NCBI RefSeq assembly: GCF_023278085.1
Contig: NZ_CP066265.1
Coordinates: 5,297,501 to 5,361,500 of the forward strand
Length of the DNA: 64,000 nt
Reading direction: 5' to 3'
Origin: Pseudomonas syringae
GTDB taxonomy: Bacteria; Pseudomonadota; Gammaproteobacteria; Pseudomonadales; Pseudomonadaceae
Positions within the stretch are counted from its first letter, which is position 1, and each line of letters begins with the position of its first letter. Under the pieces are notes generated by a model. It searched no databases. It was given only the letters and a program-made list of their open reading frames with translations, and was not told the DNA's origin. The translations under genes and the position numbers were made by a program. Positions 18,326-27,883 of the stretch are shown here, one piece after another.

Positions 18326-19666
18326 ATGGACCCTTCCCCAAGCTTTAACCTGTCTTCACTCTTCGCCGATTTCGGCATGATTCTTTTTGCTCTGTTCCTG
18401 GTCCTGCTCAACGGTTTTTTCGTTGCGGCAGAGTTCGCCATGGTCAAACTGCGCTCGACCAAGGTCGAAGCCATTGCCGAGAAGAACGGCTGGCGCGGGC
18501 ATATCCTGCGCAAGGTGCACGGGCAGCTGGATGCTTACCTGTCGGCCTGTCAGCTGGGTATCACCCTCGCCTCGCTCGGTCTGGGCTGGGTCGGTGAGCC
18601 CGCCTTTGCGCATTTGCTGGAGCCACTGCTCGCGGCACTGGGCGTAGACACGCCGGAACTGATCAAGGGCGTGTCGTTCTTTACCGCCTTCTTCATCATT
18701 TCCTACCTGCACATTGTTATCGGCGAGCTGGCCCCCAAATCCTGGGCGATCCGCAAGCCGGAACTGCTGTCGCTGTGGACGGCCGCGCCGTTGTACTTCT
18801 TCTATTGGCTGATGTACCCGGCGATCTACCTGCTCAACGCCAGCGCCAACGCCATTCTGCGGATTGCGGGTCAGGGTGAACCCGGACCGCACCATGAGCA
18901 CAGCTACAGTCGCGACGAACTGAAACTGATCCTGCACTCCAGCCGTGGTCAGGACCCGAGCGATCAGGGCATGCGCGTGCTGGCGTCTGCTGTCGAAATG
19001 GGCGAGCTGGAGGTGGTCGACTGGGCCAACTCCCGTGAAGACATGGTGTCACTGGACTTCAACGCGCCGCTCAAGGAAATCCTCGCCCTGTTCCGCCGTC
19101 ACAAATTCAGCCGTTATCCGCTGTATGACGCCGAACGTGGCGAGTTTGTCGGCCTGCTGCACATCAAGGACCTGCTGCTGGAGCTGGCGGCGCTGGACCA
19201 CATTCCCGAATCGTTCAACCTGGCTGAACTGACCCGTCCACTGGAGCGCGTGTCGCGGCACATGCCGCTGTCGCAGTTACTGGAACAGTTCCGCAAGGGC
19301 GGCGCGCACTTTGCTGTGGTCGAAGAAGCGGACGGCAAGATCGTCGGCTACCTGACCATGGAAGACGTGCTTGAAGTGCTGGTGGGCGATATCCAGGACG
19401 AACACCGCAAGGTAGAACGCGGCATTCTGGCGTATCAGCCGGGCAAGCTGCTGGTCCGTGGCGACACGCCGCTGTTCAAGATCGAACGCCTGCTGGGCAT
19501 CGACCTGGACCACATCGAAGCCGAAACACTGGCCGGCCTGATCTACGACACCCTCAAGCGCGTGCCGGAAGAAGAAGAGCAGATGGAAGTCGAAGGCCTG
19601 CGCATCATCATCAAAAAGATGAAAGGCCCGAAAATCGTCCTGGCCAAGGTGCTGAAGCTGGATTGA
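18326..19666 (+). CDS. CNNM/CorC-family membrane protein with CBS pair
   Basis: 446-aa protein of the hemolysin-C/CNNM family, now regarded as ion (Mg/Co) transporters or efflux regulators. Domains in order: DUF21 transmembrane region (about 15-200, with FFVAAEFAMVKLRSTKVEA), two CBS repeats (about 215-335), and the C-terminal CorC_HlyC domain (about 350-440, GDTPLFKIERLLGIDLD). The name hemolysin is historical. It is monocistronic in context: phoR ends 99 nt upstream and a repeat array follows. Family call is firm, ion specificity unknown. Confidence 0.92.
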   Translation: MDPSPSFNLSSLFADFGMILFALFLVLLNGFFVAAEFAMVKLRSTKVEAIAEKNGWRGHILRKVHGQLDAYLSACQLGITLASLGLGWVGEPAFAHLLEPLLAALGVDTPELIKGVSFFTAFFIISYLHIVIGELAPKSWAIRKPELLSLWTAAPLYFFYWLMYPAIYLLNASANAILRIAGQGEPGPHHEHSYSRDELKLILHSSRGQDPSDQGMRVLASAVEMGELEVVDWANSREDMVSLDFNAPLKEILALFRRHKFSRYPLYDAERGEFVGLLHIKDLLLELAALDHIPESFNLAELTRPLERVSRHMPLSQLLEQFRKGGAHFAVVEEADGKIVGYLTMEDVLEVLVGDIQDEHRKVERGILAYQPGKLLVRGDTPLFKIERLLGIDLDHIEAETLAGLIYDTLKRVPEEEEQMEVEGLRIIIKKMKGPKIVLAKVLKLD

Positions 19667-19684
19667 TCAGACCAGCGCTGCCTG

Positions 19685-20046
19685 CTCAACACCGGACGCA
19701 GAGCGTCCAGAACGGCATGCCCACGCAGAGCATGGGCACGATAGGTGTTCTCCCGAACGCCTATCGTTCCTCACGCTCCAGCGTGGGTATGCCTTGGGTG
19801 ACGCTCCGCGTCACAAATCCATGCTGCGCCGCACACTCAACACCGGACGCGGAGCGTCCAGAATGGCATGCCCACGCAGAGCATGGGCACGATAGGTGTT
19901 CTTTAGGACGCCTATCGTTCCTCACGCTCCAGCGTGGGTATGCCGTGGGTGACGCTACGCGTCACAAATCCATGCTGCGCCGCACACTCAACACCGGACG
20001 CGGAGCGTCCAGAACGGCATGCCAACGTGGAATATTGGCGCGATAG
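19685..20046. repeat. 151-bp tandem direct repeat, 2.4 copies, REP-like
   Basis: Units begin at 19685, 19836 and 19987 with CTCAACACCGGACGC; the third is cut after about 60 bp. The exact 151-bp period and only scattered substitutions between copies indicate a recent duplication. Each unit contains inverted elements such as CACGCTCCAGCGTGG and GCCCACGCAGAGCATGGGC. Similar modules occur at 38.2, 53.1 and 62.2 kb. The array fills the gap between two convergent genes; the short open frames in it look accidental. Confidence 0.88.
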
Positions 20047-20055
20047 TCAGCCGTG

Positions 20056-20982
20056 CTAATTCCCGCCCACCGCGAAGTTGGGCAGGCTCTGCACCGGTGT
20101 GGCGAATTCGTAGGGGATGGAGACCAGTTCACTGCCATTGTTGCGCTGCACGACAAAGTGCAGGTGCGGGCCGGTGCTGTTGCCGGTATTGCCCGAGCGT
20201 GCCAGCGCGGTACCGACGCTGACGCGCTGGCCTTCCCTGACGCTCACCGAGCCCTGCATCAGGTGCAGGTAAACGCCCATCGTGCCGTCTTCATGCAGAA
20301 TCCGCACAAAGTTGCCTGATGCGTTAGAGCCCCGGCCCGACTGGCTGTTTTCGACTTTTACTACCGTGCCGCCGCGCGCCGCTATGATCGGTGTGCCTTC
20401 GGGCATGGCAATGTCCATTGCGTAACGTCCCTTGATACCAAAATGGCTGTATTTGCCATTCGGACCCTGGGTCAGACGAAACGGACCACCAATCCACGGT
20501 AACGGGTATTTATAAGCCTGCACCGAGCCTTTCGGATCGCCCAGCGTAGAGGTCAGCATCGACGCGTAATTCATCGGTTTGCTCACCACCTTGGGGCTCA
20601 GGACCACGACCCGCTGGTTACTGCGCGCCGGGATCGTGCGGCGCAGCGTCGTGGATGAACCCGCAACACCCAGCACGTTGGTCACACTGGAAAGCCTGAC
20701 CTCGACTTCGACCGGCGCGTACAGGTCGTTGCGTACATACAGGCTGTGCACGCCCCGATCCCGCCGGACACTCAAATGCACTTGCTGGTCGATACGCTCG
20801 ACCATCCGGTCCCTGAATACCATCACCGATGCACCGGCCGTTGGTCGGTCCGAAAAGGACACCACGCCGTCGGCATCGGTGAATTTGTAGATCGTGACCG
20901 CCCCGGCTGACTGAGCAGTCAACGTCAGGGCGAACAGGATGAGCAGGCGTTCAAGCATCGGGGGCAATCGGATCATGGGCAC
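20056..20982 (-). CDS. M23-family peptidoglycan metallopeptidase
   Basis: 308-aa exported protein. A signal peptide (LLILFALTLTAQSAGA) is followed by a DUF4124-like strand (VTIYKFTDADGVVSFSDRP), an all-beta middle region and a C-terminal M23 (LytM) domain. Metal-ligand motifs are SHFGIKGRYAMD and GPHLHFVVQ, with the intermediate VYLHL strand. It should cleave or regulate cleavage of peptidoglycan cross-links. The start could be the ATG at 20982, 20976 or 20958; none has a clear ribosome-binding site. It lies downstream of and parallel to the giant toxin-like gene. Confidence 0.88.
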   Translation of the reverse strand: MPMIRLPPMLERLLILFALTLTAQSAGAVTIYKFTDADGVVSFSDRPTAGASVMVFRDRMVERIDQQVHLSVRRDRGVHSLYVRNDLYAPVEVEVRLSSVTNVLGVAGSSTTLRRTIPARSNQRVVVLSPKVVSKPMNYASMLTSTLGDPKGSVQAYKYPLPWIGGPFRLTQGPNGKYSHFGIKGRYAMDIAMPEGTPIIAARGGTVVKVENSQSGRGSNASGNFVRILHEDGTMGVYLHLMQGSVSVREGQRVSVGTALARSGNTGNSTGPHLHFVVQRNNGSELVSIPYEFATPVQSLPNFAVGGN

Positions 20983-21072
20983 AGGATGCCAAGCCTAGCA
21001 GCGTTACGCCCTGAAGAGCACCAGACAGTATCAACCGGACACGGATAATGCGTCAGGAAAACATCGTCAGGC

Positions 21073-21099
21073 TGCGCGGTGTGGCCTGCACACCGCGCA
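21073..21099 (-). terminator. Perfect hairpin after the giant toxin-like gene
   Basis: 11-bp uninterrupted stem TGCGCGGTGTG / CACACCGCGCA with a 5-nt loop, 14 nt beyond the stop codon at 21113. On the minus strand it has no trailing T-tract, so its termination strength is uncertain. Confidence 0.55.
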
Positions 21100-21112
21100 A
21101 AAACGACAGGGC

Positions 21113-24100
21113 TCAGGACGCGCCGTAGTTCCTCAAAAAAGTGACCGAGAACGATGCGCCAGGGAAGTCGAGCTTCAATCTGGGCAATACCACGCCTCCA
21201 CAGGAGCGACAGGTGTCCATCAAGGTGAAAACATTCATCGATCGTAACGAGCGGCCCTGCATATCGCGCTTTATGACGGTCGCGATCAGTCGTTCGGAGT
21301 CATGATAGCGGCCAAACTCCCTGACCCTGACTGTATTGGCGTCCCTGATCACCGGAAGGCTGGTAAACCCGGGATCGGGCGGTACGTCGCTCATGAGTGC
21401 CCGCGCGTCGCGATAAATCACGCCATTGATCATCTGCTCGGCCTCACCGACAACATCAATACGTAATTTGACATCTCTCGCCCTCTCCCCGGCGGAAAGC
21501 GCGTAATAGACAATTCGCTGCTCCTCTTCGGTCACGACTTCAATGTAAGAAAGATTCGCCCCGTTAATCTGCCTGCCAATCGACCTCGCAGCATTCGAGG
21601 TACCTATTTTTTCGACCGTCAATGCGCTCCAGGCTTTGGAGGGTGCAGGCAGAGAACTTTCCTGAACCGGCAGCAGATTATTCAGAATCTCGACGATGCC
21701 AGCTTTCTCCTCTGCGGTCCGATCAGTGACACGAAGAAAATCAGGAATACTGCTCTTGGCCAGCTCCACAAATGCCCTCTGCCGGGACTCGCCCGCCAGG
21801 ATGTTCGCGGCATAATCCGAAAGCTCGTTTTTTCGCTCCTGGGTGCGGCACCAGTTCACATACTCGTCATACGTCGTGAGTTCCGCGTTCCACCTGACGC
21901 CCCACGCAGCCCTTTCTTCTTCGCTCAACAAATCAAACAGCAGCCGTGCAATATTCTGCTGGTCGGCCACTGCGCCCGGACGCTCGCTAAACACCCGGTA
22001 CTGCTCGGAGAGCCTGACGTATTCATTGATTTCGGCTGCGTTGGTGACACGAGAAAATATCAGGCCCCGAGAGCCATCCGCCGGGATAGGCGCCTTGTAA
22101 AAAATCCCGGTGTCCGCCTCGACGAAAATCCAGTCAATATCCTCGACATTCATCCGGATACCGCGCAGGCCTCGGGCATCTTCAACGCCAGCAGCAATCC
22201 CCTCCAGATAAACGACAGGAGCATGCTCGTAAATCTTTCGCGCGTCATTCAAAGGAAAATTTCCGGGCAACCCCAGTTCGGCATCTGCAGCGAGCACGCC
22301 CCTGAACTCCGGCAGGTAATTTGGCACCTCCGGCAGGGCGAAACGGAGCAGTTCGGTATCGGAGAGTGGCGTAACGCCTCCTCCACCAGCCCCGGAAGAC
22401 GAGCCCTCCAATGACTCTACCCACTTGCAGAACTTGCCATCATCAACAAATACCTCGATAGAGGCGCCTGCCGAAGTCAATCGTGCGAGCCCGAATTCAC
22501 GGGCAGCCATCGCCTGGCTGGGATACCTGCCCACGTGGTTCGGGACGCCGGCTTGCTCGATAAACGGCTCGGGAGATGGCGTAACCAGCTTCACGCCCAA
22601 GGCGCAGGGCACGGATATAAGGTCACGTTGAACCCGGCAGATGTTTTCCGTTTCCTGCAGCAGTGCAGAACGCGGAGAAAGCTTTTCTGCCTTCAGCTTG
22701 CGCAAGGCCGCATCAGGTGAATTGGCGTCCAGATGATAGATTTCGTCATCGATCAGAATATCGAATACGCCCTCCTCCCTTTCAATGGCCTGCACGCGGC
22801 AACTGTCAGCGATACGCAGCTCATGTATCCCGTCTTCAAGCGAGGTCAGCGGCGCAACCGGCGGATAGCCATTAACGCCAATATATTCTCCGGCAGCGAA
22901 TGCGGAGAACTCTGCTCCCTGCCCAAGCGCCAGGGCCGTCAGCCTTTTCCCGAATACACGGTCCGAATGCGGGTCCAGCAGCCTGAAATCAGGCTGTTCC
23001 AAGGTGCCGACATCGCGTGTAACAACACCAGGCCGGCCATCGACCCTGGCAGCAAGCCCTTTGATACTCTGCGGATGTTCAGCGCCCTCGACGATTCGAT
23101 ACACACCTTTGTCCAGACCGACGCTGCTGTCGAGCACCGAGCGCGTAGCAAATATTTCGCTAAGCGATGGCAGTTCTTCGAACAGTTTGATCCAGCCAAG
23201 CGCACTCATTTTCAAACCGAGTTTGCCCAGATCACGTACCGCGAACACCGCACTCTGTTCTGCCAGCCCTTTGATCAACGTGGTGACCGCACCGCTGGTC
23301 AGCCTGGCCACTGATTCAACACTCAGTTCGCCAGCGCGCAGAATGATTCGCGCGGTCGAGCCGGCGAACTGCCCCAAGGGAATGAGCGCAAACGCTGCAT
23401 CTATGACGCAGTTGGCTATAACCCCGCCTGAGTAATCACCGTCAGACAGGTCCTTGATGCACCCGTAAAACGGAATGATCAGGCGCGCAGCGATATCCGC
23501 ATACTTGCGCTCCTTCGCCCAGATTTCTTCCCACTCGGTGTCATGCGTGTGCGCGGCCTTGTTCTGCTCCAGAAAGCTGGCGAGCAAGTGCCCTGCGGCC
23601 TTGTTGGCCAATGCTTCCAGGCCGGTCTGCATGCTCTCTCCATCCAGATAGACAAGTTCGGCAGACGGAATCAAAGTGCCTTCCTGCGGTTGATGATAAA
23701 CCTGCGAGGAGCGCGACACAGTCCCTGTCAGATAAGCATCACTGTCCATTGGCAACAACGGGGTGACTCTGGCTTTCTCGATTCGCTGCTCATGGGCAGC
23801 CTTGCGGTTGAACGCTTCAATGATCGAAATGGGACGTGACCAGGTGACGCCGTCGACCTCGTAGGTAAATTTCTGACGAGCCTCGCCAGCGATGCCAGCT
23901 GCCGGAATCAGCTCGAAAAAGCGCTCTCGTACCGAATGTCCATGAAAGTCATTGAGATGGTTGCCGGGCTGACACCGGATAAACAGTCCCTGGGTGCCTT
24001 CTTGCGAACCGAATCGCACCCGACTCAGTTCACAGGTGGACGTGAGCAAAGTCTCCTGATCGCCCGTCTGCATTTCGGACAACTGACGCTTGATGATTCT

Positions 24101-25741
24101 GGCCTCGGCGCTAACCAGTGCCTGTTGATAGGCATCGAACGCAGTGGCGTAGGCTTGTGCAACCGTGGGCTGCCCTTCAATGTACAACTCGCCCATCATC
24201 ACCAGTTCCACCACCGATGCCTCAGGCTGACCAACCGCGGCCAGGCGATCAAGAGAGTACGACGACGCTACGGTGAAGCCGTGATCCTGCAAGATTGGCC
24301 AGTGCTCGGTCTTCACGCCCTGGTCCCAGAGCTCGTGAGGAACGTTCGCCGTCTTCAGCATCTTTTGCGCCAGGTCTTTTCGGTCCGGGGGCTTTATCGC
24401 CAGCAAGCTGTGCAGCTCCTGGGCATGCTGGTCTTGCTGAGCTTTCAGATACGCCAATGCCTGGCTGATCTGCTCGCTGCTGGCCGCGTGGTGGTCATCA
24501 TCGACCGTCGACTGAATAGCCCCATGTGCACGCGCATAACGCAGCGCCGGAGCGACCAGTGTTCTGGCCCACAAAGCGTGGATGTCAGCATCGCTCGATT
24601 GGGCAAGCGCCGAGCTGACCTTGGTCAAGTCATCGTAATGGGTGATCTGCGACAGGCCGGGGGTCATTGCCTCAACCAGCGCCACGCCATGGATGAACGC
24701 GATACTTTGCAGCGAGCGTCCGTACTGAAGATGATCCGGCACGCCTTCAACCAGCAACTCAGGCATCGTTTCGCGCAAAAACAGGTAATGCAGCATGTCG
24801 ATGGTGCTGGGTGAGGCTTGAGGATAGTGATCACTGATCAGCGAACGAACCTTGTCACGAAGTTGCAGGTGACTCTGTTCGCTGACCCAGCCGCGGCGCA
24901 GGGATGTTTCAAGAGGCTCGCCGTTGAATTGCACGGCCCCGACATAATGGTCAACGATGATGCGTCCGACGATGGCCTGGGTCATACGCGGTGAGGCTTG
25001 TTCGCCAGGACGTCCTCCGTACCAATCCATGTAACTGAGCAAAGGTGCGAAAACGGACTTGAACTGTGCGGTCTGGATCAGGGCGCGCCATGTCTCACGG
25101 GCTGTAAAGCGCAATACCGTGCCCTTCTCACTCGGTGAGCAGAGCATTTCGATGCCTGATTGCCGAAACAGGTAATCGGCATTCCGCACAGTGCTCCAGT
25201 CATGCAGACGAGGAGCCTTTACATCCAGTTGCCTGAAGTCAGGCAGCGACTCATCCAGCTCCATGCTCGAACCCAGCACAGGCATGAGCAATACCGCAGC
25301 GAGAGCCAGCAAGGAGTCGAATGACAGTCTTGAATGTTCGGAGCCTAGGCTGATCGCCAGCGACAGTGCGCGCATGCCCGGTGCGCCGGTTGCGTCCTGA
25401 ATGGCGGCGTCCAGCCAGCCCTCATTGCGTGGATTAACGACATAGGCCGCCATCCGTCGCAGATACTCGTCTCGGGTCGGGAGCGCCATGGCCACCGAGG
25501 GGTCCGTCTGGAACTGAGAGCCGGCCCATTCGTCTTTGGGTATGGCCACCAGCTGGCGGGCAAGTGACGCCTGCACATCAGGCAGTGCCAATTGCTGGTC
25601 GAGTGAACTCAGCAGCGCTTTATCCCGGTATTCGGCGCTCGGTGTAAGCCCTACCAGCGCCTGGCAGAACAGTCCCAGACCGGAGCGTTTGGTCACGACG
25701 GCCGTGGGGACAGGGTTTGATTGAAGCGTGGTTGAAGTCAT
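21113..25741 (-). CDS. Giant DUF6543/dermonecrotic-toxin-like protein with C-terminal deaminase-like motif
   Basis: About 1,542 aa, with no signal peptide. The start is taken at ATG 25741 (MTSTTLQSN) because TGGAAA lies 8 nt upstream; an in-frame ATG at 25768 adds nine residues. The Ser/Thr/Pro-rich N-terminus and helical body resemble the large toxin-like proteins of plant-associated Pseudomonas (DUF6543/'dermonecrotic toxin domain'). A hydrophobic helical stretch near residues 770-880 could insert in membranes. A Ser/Gly linker (SSSGAGGGG) sits near 22400. The last 65 residues contain YHDSERLI, then NVFTLMDTCRSCGGVVLP and DFPGASFSVTF; this E...CxxC layout is that of polymorphic-toxin deaminases. 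The codons for the Glu and the two Cys lie at 21293-21295, 21209-21211 and 21200-21202. Function and secretion route are inferred. No immunity-like gene adjoins it. Confidence 0.75.
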   Translation of the reverse strand: MTSTTLQSNPVPTAVVTKRSGLGLFCQALVGLTPSAEYRDKALLSSLDQQLALPDVQASLARQLVAIPKDEWAGSQFQTDPSVAMALPTRDEYLRRMAAYVVNPRNEGWLDAAIQDATGAPGMRALSLAISLGSEHSRLSFDSLLALAAVLLMPVLGSSMELDESLPDFRQLDVKAPRLHDWSTVRNADYLFRQSGIEMLCSPSEKGTVLRFTARETWRALIQTAQFKSVFAPLLSYMDWYGGRPGEQASPRMTQAIVGRIIVDHYVGAVQFNGEPLETSLRRGWVSEQSHLQLRDKVRSLISDHYPQASPSTIDMLHYLFLRETMPELLVEGVPDHLQYGRSLQSIAFIHGVALVEAMTPGLSQITHYDDLTKVSSALAQSSDADIHALWARTLVAPALRYARAHGAIQSTVDDDHHAASSEQISQALAYLKAQQDQHAQELHSLLAIKPPDRKDLAQKMLKTANVPHELWDQGVKTEHWPILQDHGFTVASSYSLDRLAAVGQPEASVVELVMMGELYIEGQPTVAQAYATAFDAYQQALVSAEARIIKRQLSEMQTGDQETLLTSTCELSRVRFGSQEGTQGLFIRCQPGNHLNDFHGHSVRERFFELIPAAGIAGEARQKFTYEVDGVTWSRPISIIEAFNRKAAHEQRIEKARVTPLLPMDSDAYLTGTVSRSSQVYHQPQEGTLIPSAELVYLDGESMQTGLEALANKAAGHLLASFLEQNKAAHTHDTEWEEIWAKERKYADIAARLIIPFYGCIKDLSDGDYSGGVIANCVIDAAFALIPLGQFAGSTARIILRAGELSVESVARLTSGAVTTLIKGLAEQSAVFAVRDLGKLGLKMSALGWIKLFEELPSLSEIFATRSVLDSSVGLDKGVYRIVEGAEHPQSIKGLAARVDGRPGVVTRDVGTLEQPDFRLLDPHSDRVFGKRLTALALGQGAEFSAFAAGEYIGVNGYPPVAPLTSLEDGIHELRIADSCRVQAIEREEGVFDILIDDEIYHLDANSPDAALRKLKAEKLSPRSALLQETENICRVQRDLISVPCALGVKLVTPSPEPFIEQAGVPNHVGRYPSQAMAAREFGLARLTSAGASIEVFVDDGKFCKWVESLEGSSSGAGGGGVTPLSDTELLRFALPEVPNYLPEFRGVLAADAELGLPGNFPLNDARKIYEHAPVVYLEGIAAGVEDARGLRGIRMNVEDIDWIFVEADTGIFYKAPIPADGSRGLIFSRVTNAAEINEYVRLSEQYRVFSERPGAVADQQNIARLLFDLLSEEERAAWGVRWNAELTTYDEYVNWCRTQERKNELSDYAANILAGESRQRAFVELAKSSIPDFLRVTDRTAEEKAGIVEILNNLLPVQESSLPAPSKAWSALTVEKIGTSNAARSIGRQINGANLSYIEVVTEEEQRIVYYALSAGERARDVKLRIDVVGEAEQMINGVIYRDARALMSDVPPDPGFTSLPVIRDANTVRVREFGRYHDSERLIATVIKRDMQGRSLRSMNVFTLMDTCRSCGGVVLPRLKLDFPGASFSVTFLRNYGAS

Positions 25742-25955
25742 TGAAAGTTTTCCAGTAGTTGTTTGCATGAATCCATGCGACTGGAAAAACTAAATAGAGA
25801 AACGCTTCACCGCGAAATACACAGAAACGCATGCATGGCGCAGGAAACGTCATCGCAGGCCGTAGGCTGCACTGACGTCGAGCGGGACGATGAAATCCGG
25901 GGTTGCGCACATCGCTCCTGCGCCGTTGAAGCGCAAGCAGCGACAGACGTGGGCA

Positions 25956-26846
25956 TCAGGCGCCGGGAATAAAGTGCTTCTGCGCCGTACCGCGGGCGAT
26001 CAGGCGCGAGAGGTAGTCGAGTTTCTGCGCATCCTGGTCGACGAAACGGAACGACACCTGCAGCCATTCACTGTCGGGCTTCTGTTCGAACGCGGCCACC
26101 GAGTGCAGGTAGCCGTTCAGGCGTGCAACTTCGTTGCTTTCGCCCTGCTCAAGGTCCAGCACCGCGCTTTCGAGTACTTGCGGCACATGCTCGCTGTGGC
26201 GTACCACCAGCGTCGCTTCCTTGAGGGTCAGTGCCTTGATCACGCAAGACTGCGTGCCACCGGGCAAGCGCAACTGACCTTGTCCCCGGCCGGCAGGCGC
26301 TGCTGATTTGACCGCAGCAGGCGCAGCCTTGGGGATACTGGCAGGTGCCGCAGAAGAAGCGGAACGCACCACCTCGGCCTTGCCCCCCGTCAATGCGCTC
26401 AGTGAGTCATTGAGCGGCGAATTCATGCGTGCCGGCGCTGTAGACATGACCGCATCAAGCTTGCCGACCTTGGCCAGAGCTTTCTTGACCTTGGTCAACA
26501 GCTGCTCGTTGGTGAACGGCTTGCCGACGAAATCGGTCACGCCAGCCTGAATGGCCTGCACGACGTTTTCCTTGTCACCACGGCTGGTCACCATGATGAA
26601 CGGAACGGTCTTCAGGTAGTTATCTTGCTCACGGCACCATGCCAGCAGCTCAAGGCCGGACATCTCGGGCATTTCCCAGTCGCACAGGATCAGATCGAAC
26701 TCTTCTTTGTTCAACAGGACCTGAGCCTTGCGGCCGTTGACTGCATCCTCGGTATGGATCCCGGGAAAATAATTACGCAGCCCTTTCTTGACCAAGTCGC
26801 GAATGAAAGTCGCGTCATCCACCACCAATACACTGACTTTACTCAT
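25956..26846 (-). CDS. Response regulator with PilZ-like C-terminal domain
   Basis: 296-aa protein. The N-terminal CheY-like receiver has the acidic pair in VVDDATF, the phospho-acceptor D56 in LILCDWEMPEMSG, and the conserved T/S and K in MVTSRGD and VGKPFTNEQLL. An Ala/Pro-rich linker (about 145-195) leads to a C-terminal beta-rich domain (about 200-290) that resembles PilZ in layout but lacks a clear RxxxR c-di-GMP motif. The start at 26846 follows AGGAG by 7 nt. It lies upstream of the toxin-like gene and next to phoU; its partner kinase is not evident. Confidence 0.85.
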   Translation of the reverse strand: MSKVSVLVVDDATFIRDLVKKGLRNYFPGIHTEDAVNGRKAQVLLNKEEFDLILCDWEMPEMSGLELLAWCREQDNYLKTVPFIMVTSRGDKENVVQAIQAGVTDFVGKPFTNEQLLTKVKKALAKVGKLDAVMSTAPARMNSPLNDSLSALTGGKAEVVRSASSAAPASIPKAAPAAVKSAAPAGRGQGQLRLPGGTQSCVIKALTLKEATLVVRHSEHVPQVLESAVLDLEQGESNEVARLNGYLHSVAAFEQKPDSEWLQVSFRFVDQDAQKLDYLSRLIARGTAQKHFIPGA

Positions 26847-27007
26847 CGACGCTCCTGCGGACGTGTTCACCTGTAGGCGAACTGCGGTATGCCAACACGC
26901 CCTTTGTTTCGGCAAGCATAGCGTTGACTAGTAGCCAACAGCCATATTGATTGACTACGCCGCGACATTTAATCCGCAGGCGATGAAAAATACTGCGCTG
27001 CACAATG

Positions 27008-27037
27008 AAAAACGCCCAGCGCATGCCGGGCGTTTTT
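27008..27037 (-). terminator. Bidirectional-looking terminator after phoU
   Basis: Stem ACGCCC / GGGCGT with flanking A and T tracts on both sides, 14 nt beyond the phoU stop codon. Confidence 0.9.
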
Positions 27038-27050
27038 CTCGCAGGCAATC

Positions 27051-27812
27051 TTACTTATCGTCAGCGTCACGCGGAACATTAGCGGTTTCGCTCGAGATAC
27101 CCTGCACTTCTTCTTTCATGCGCTTGAGACCCATGTGCCGCACGTCGGTACCACGCACCAGATAGATCACCAGCTCGGAAATGTTGCGGGCGTGATCACC
27201 TATGCGCTCCAGCGAGCGCAGCACCCAGATCACGTTCAGCACACGGGAGATCGAGCGTGGATCTTCCATCATGTAGGTCGCCAGCTCGCGCAGGGCGGTC
27301 TTGTATTCGCGGTCGATAATCTTGTCGTACTGCGCAACCGACAAGGCCAGATCGGCGTCGAAACGGGCGAACGAGTCCAGCGCATCACGCACCATGTTGC
27401 GCACCTGATCGCCGATGTGGCGCACTTCGACGTAACCGCGTGGCGCCTCGCCCTCTTCACAGAGCTGAATCGCACGACGGGCAATCTTGGTGGCCTCATC
27501 ACCGATGCGCTCCAGATCGATCACCGACTTGGAAATGCTGATGATCAGACGCAGATCGGACGCCGCAGGCTGACGACGAGCCAGAATGCGCAGGCATTCC
27601 TCGTCGATGTTGCGCTCCATCTGGTTGATGCGGTCGTCGACTTCGCGAACGCGCTGTGCCAGGCCGGAGTCGGCCTCGATCAGTGCCGTGACCGAATCGT
27701 TGACCTGTTTCTCGACCAGGCCACCCATTTCGAGCAAATGGCTGCGAACGTCTTCGAGTTCAGCGTTGAACTGTTGGGAGATGTGATGCGTATGGCTGTC
27801 TTTGTGGATCAT
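27051..27812 (-). CDS. phoU: Phosphate-signalling regulator PhoU
   Basis: 253-aa cytoplasmic protein linking the Pst transporter to PhoR and repressing the Pho regulon when phosphate is ample. It shows the two three-helix-bundle repeats with metal-binding E/DxxxD motifs: DDRINQMERNIDEECLRILARRQP in the first and YMMEDPRSISRVLNVIWVLRSLERIGDHA in the second. It is last in the pst operon, 71 nt after pstB, and followed by a strong terminator. Length is near the usual 240 aa. Confidence 0.96.
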   Translation of the reverse strand: MIHKDSHTHHISQQFNAELEDVRSHLLEMGGLVEKQVNDSVTALIEADSGLAQRVREVDDRINQMERNIDEECLRILARRQPAASDLRLIISISKSVIDLERIGDEATKIARRAIQLCEEGEAPRGYVEVRHIGDQVRNMVRDALDSFARFDADLALSVAQYDKIIDREYKTALRELATYMMEDPRSISRVLNVIWVLRSLERIGDHARNISELVIYLVRGTDVRHMGLKRMKEEVQGISSETANVPRDADDK

Positions 27813-27883
27813 GCTGGGTGTCCTTGGAACGTCCGGTTTAATTGCGAAAACGCAGCGGTGGTTCAGGTCTGACGAAGCACGTC

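Noticed and set aside
19685..20046. Small open frames within the tandem repeat
   Set aside because: They repeat with the DNA unit on both strands, lack ribosome-binding sites and encode no recognisable domain.
25742..25955. HrpL box or secretion signal upstream of the giant toxin-like gene
   Set aside because: No GGAACC-N15/16-CCACNNA pattern was found on the minus strand in this gap, so type III control is not supported by sequence.
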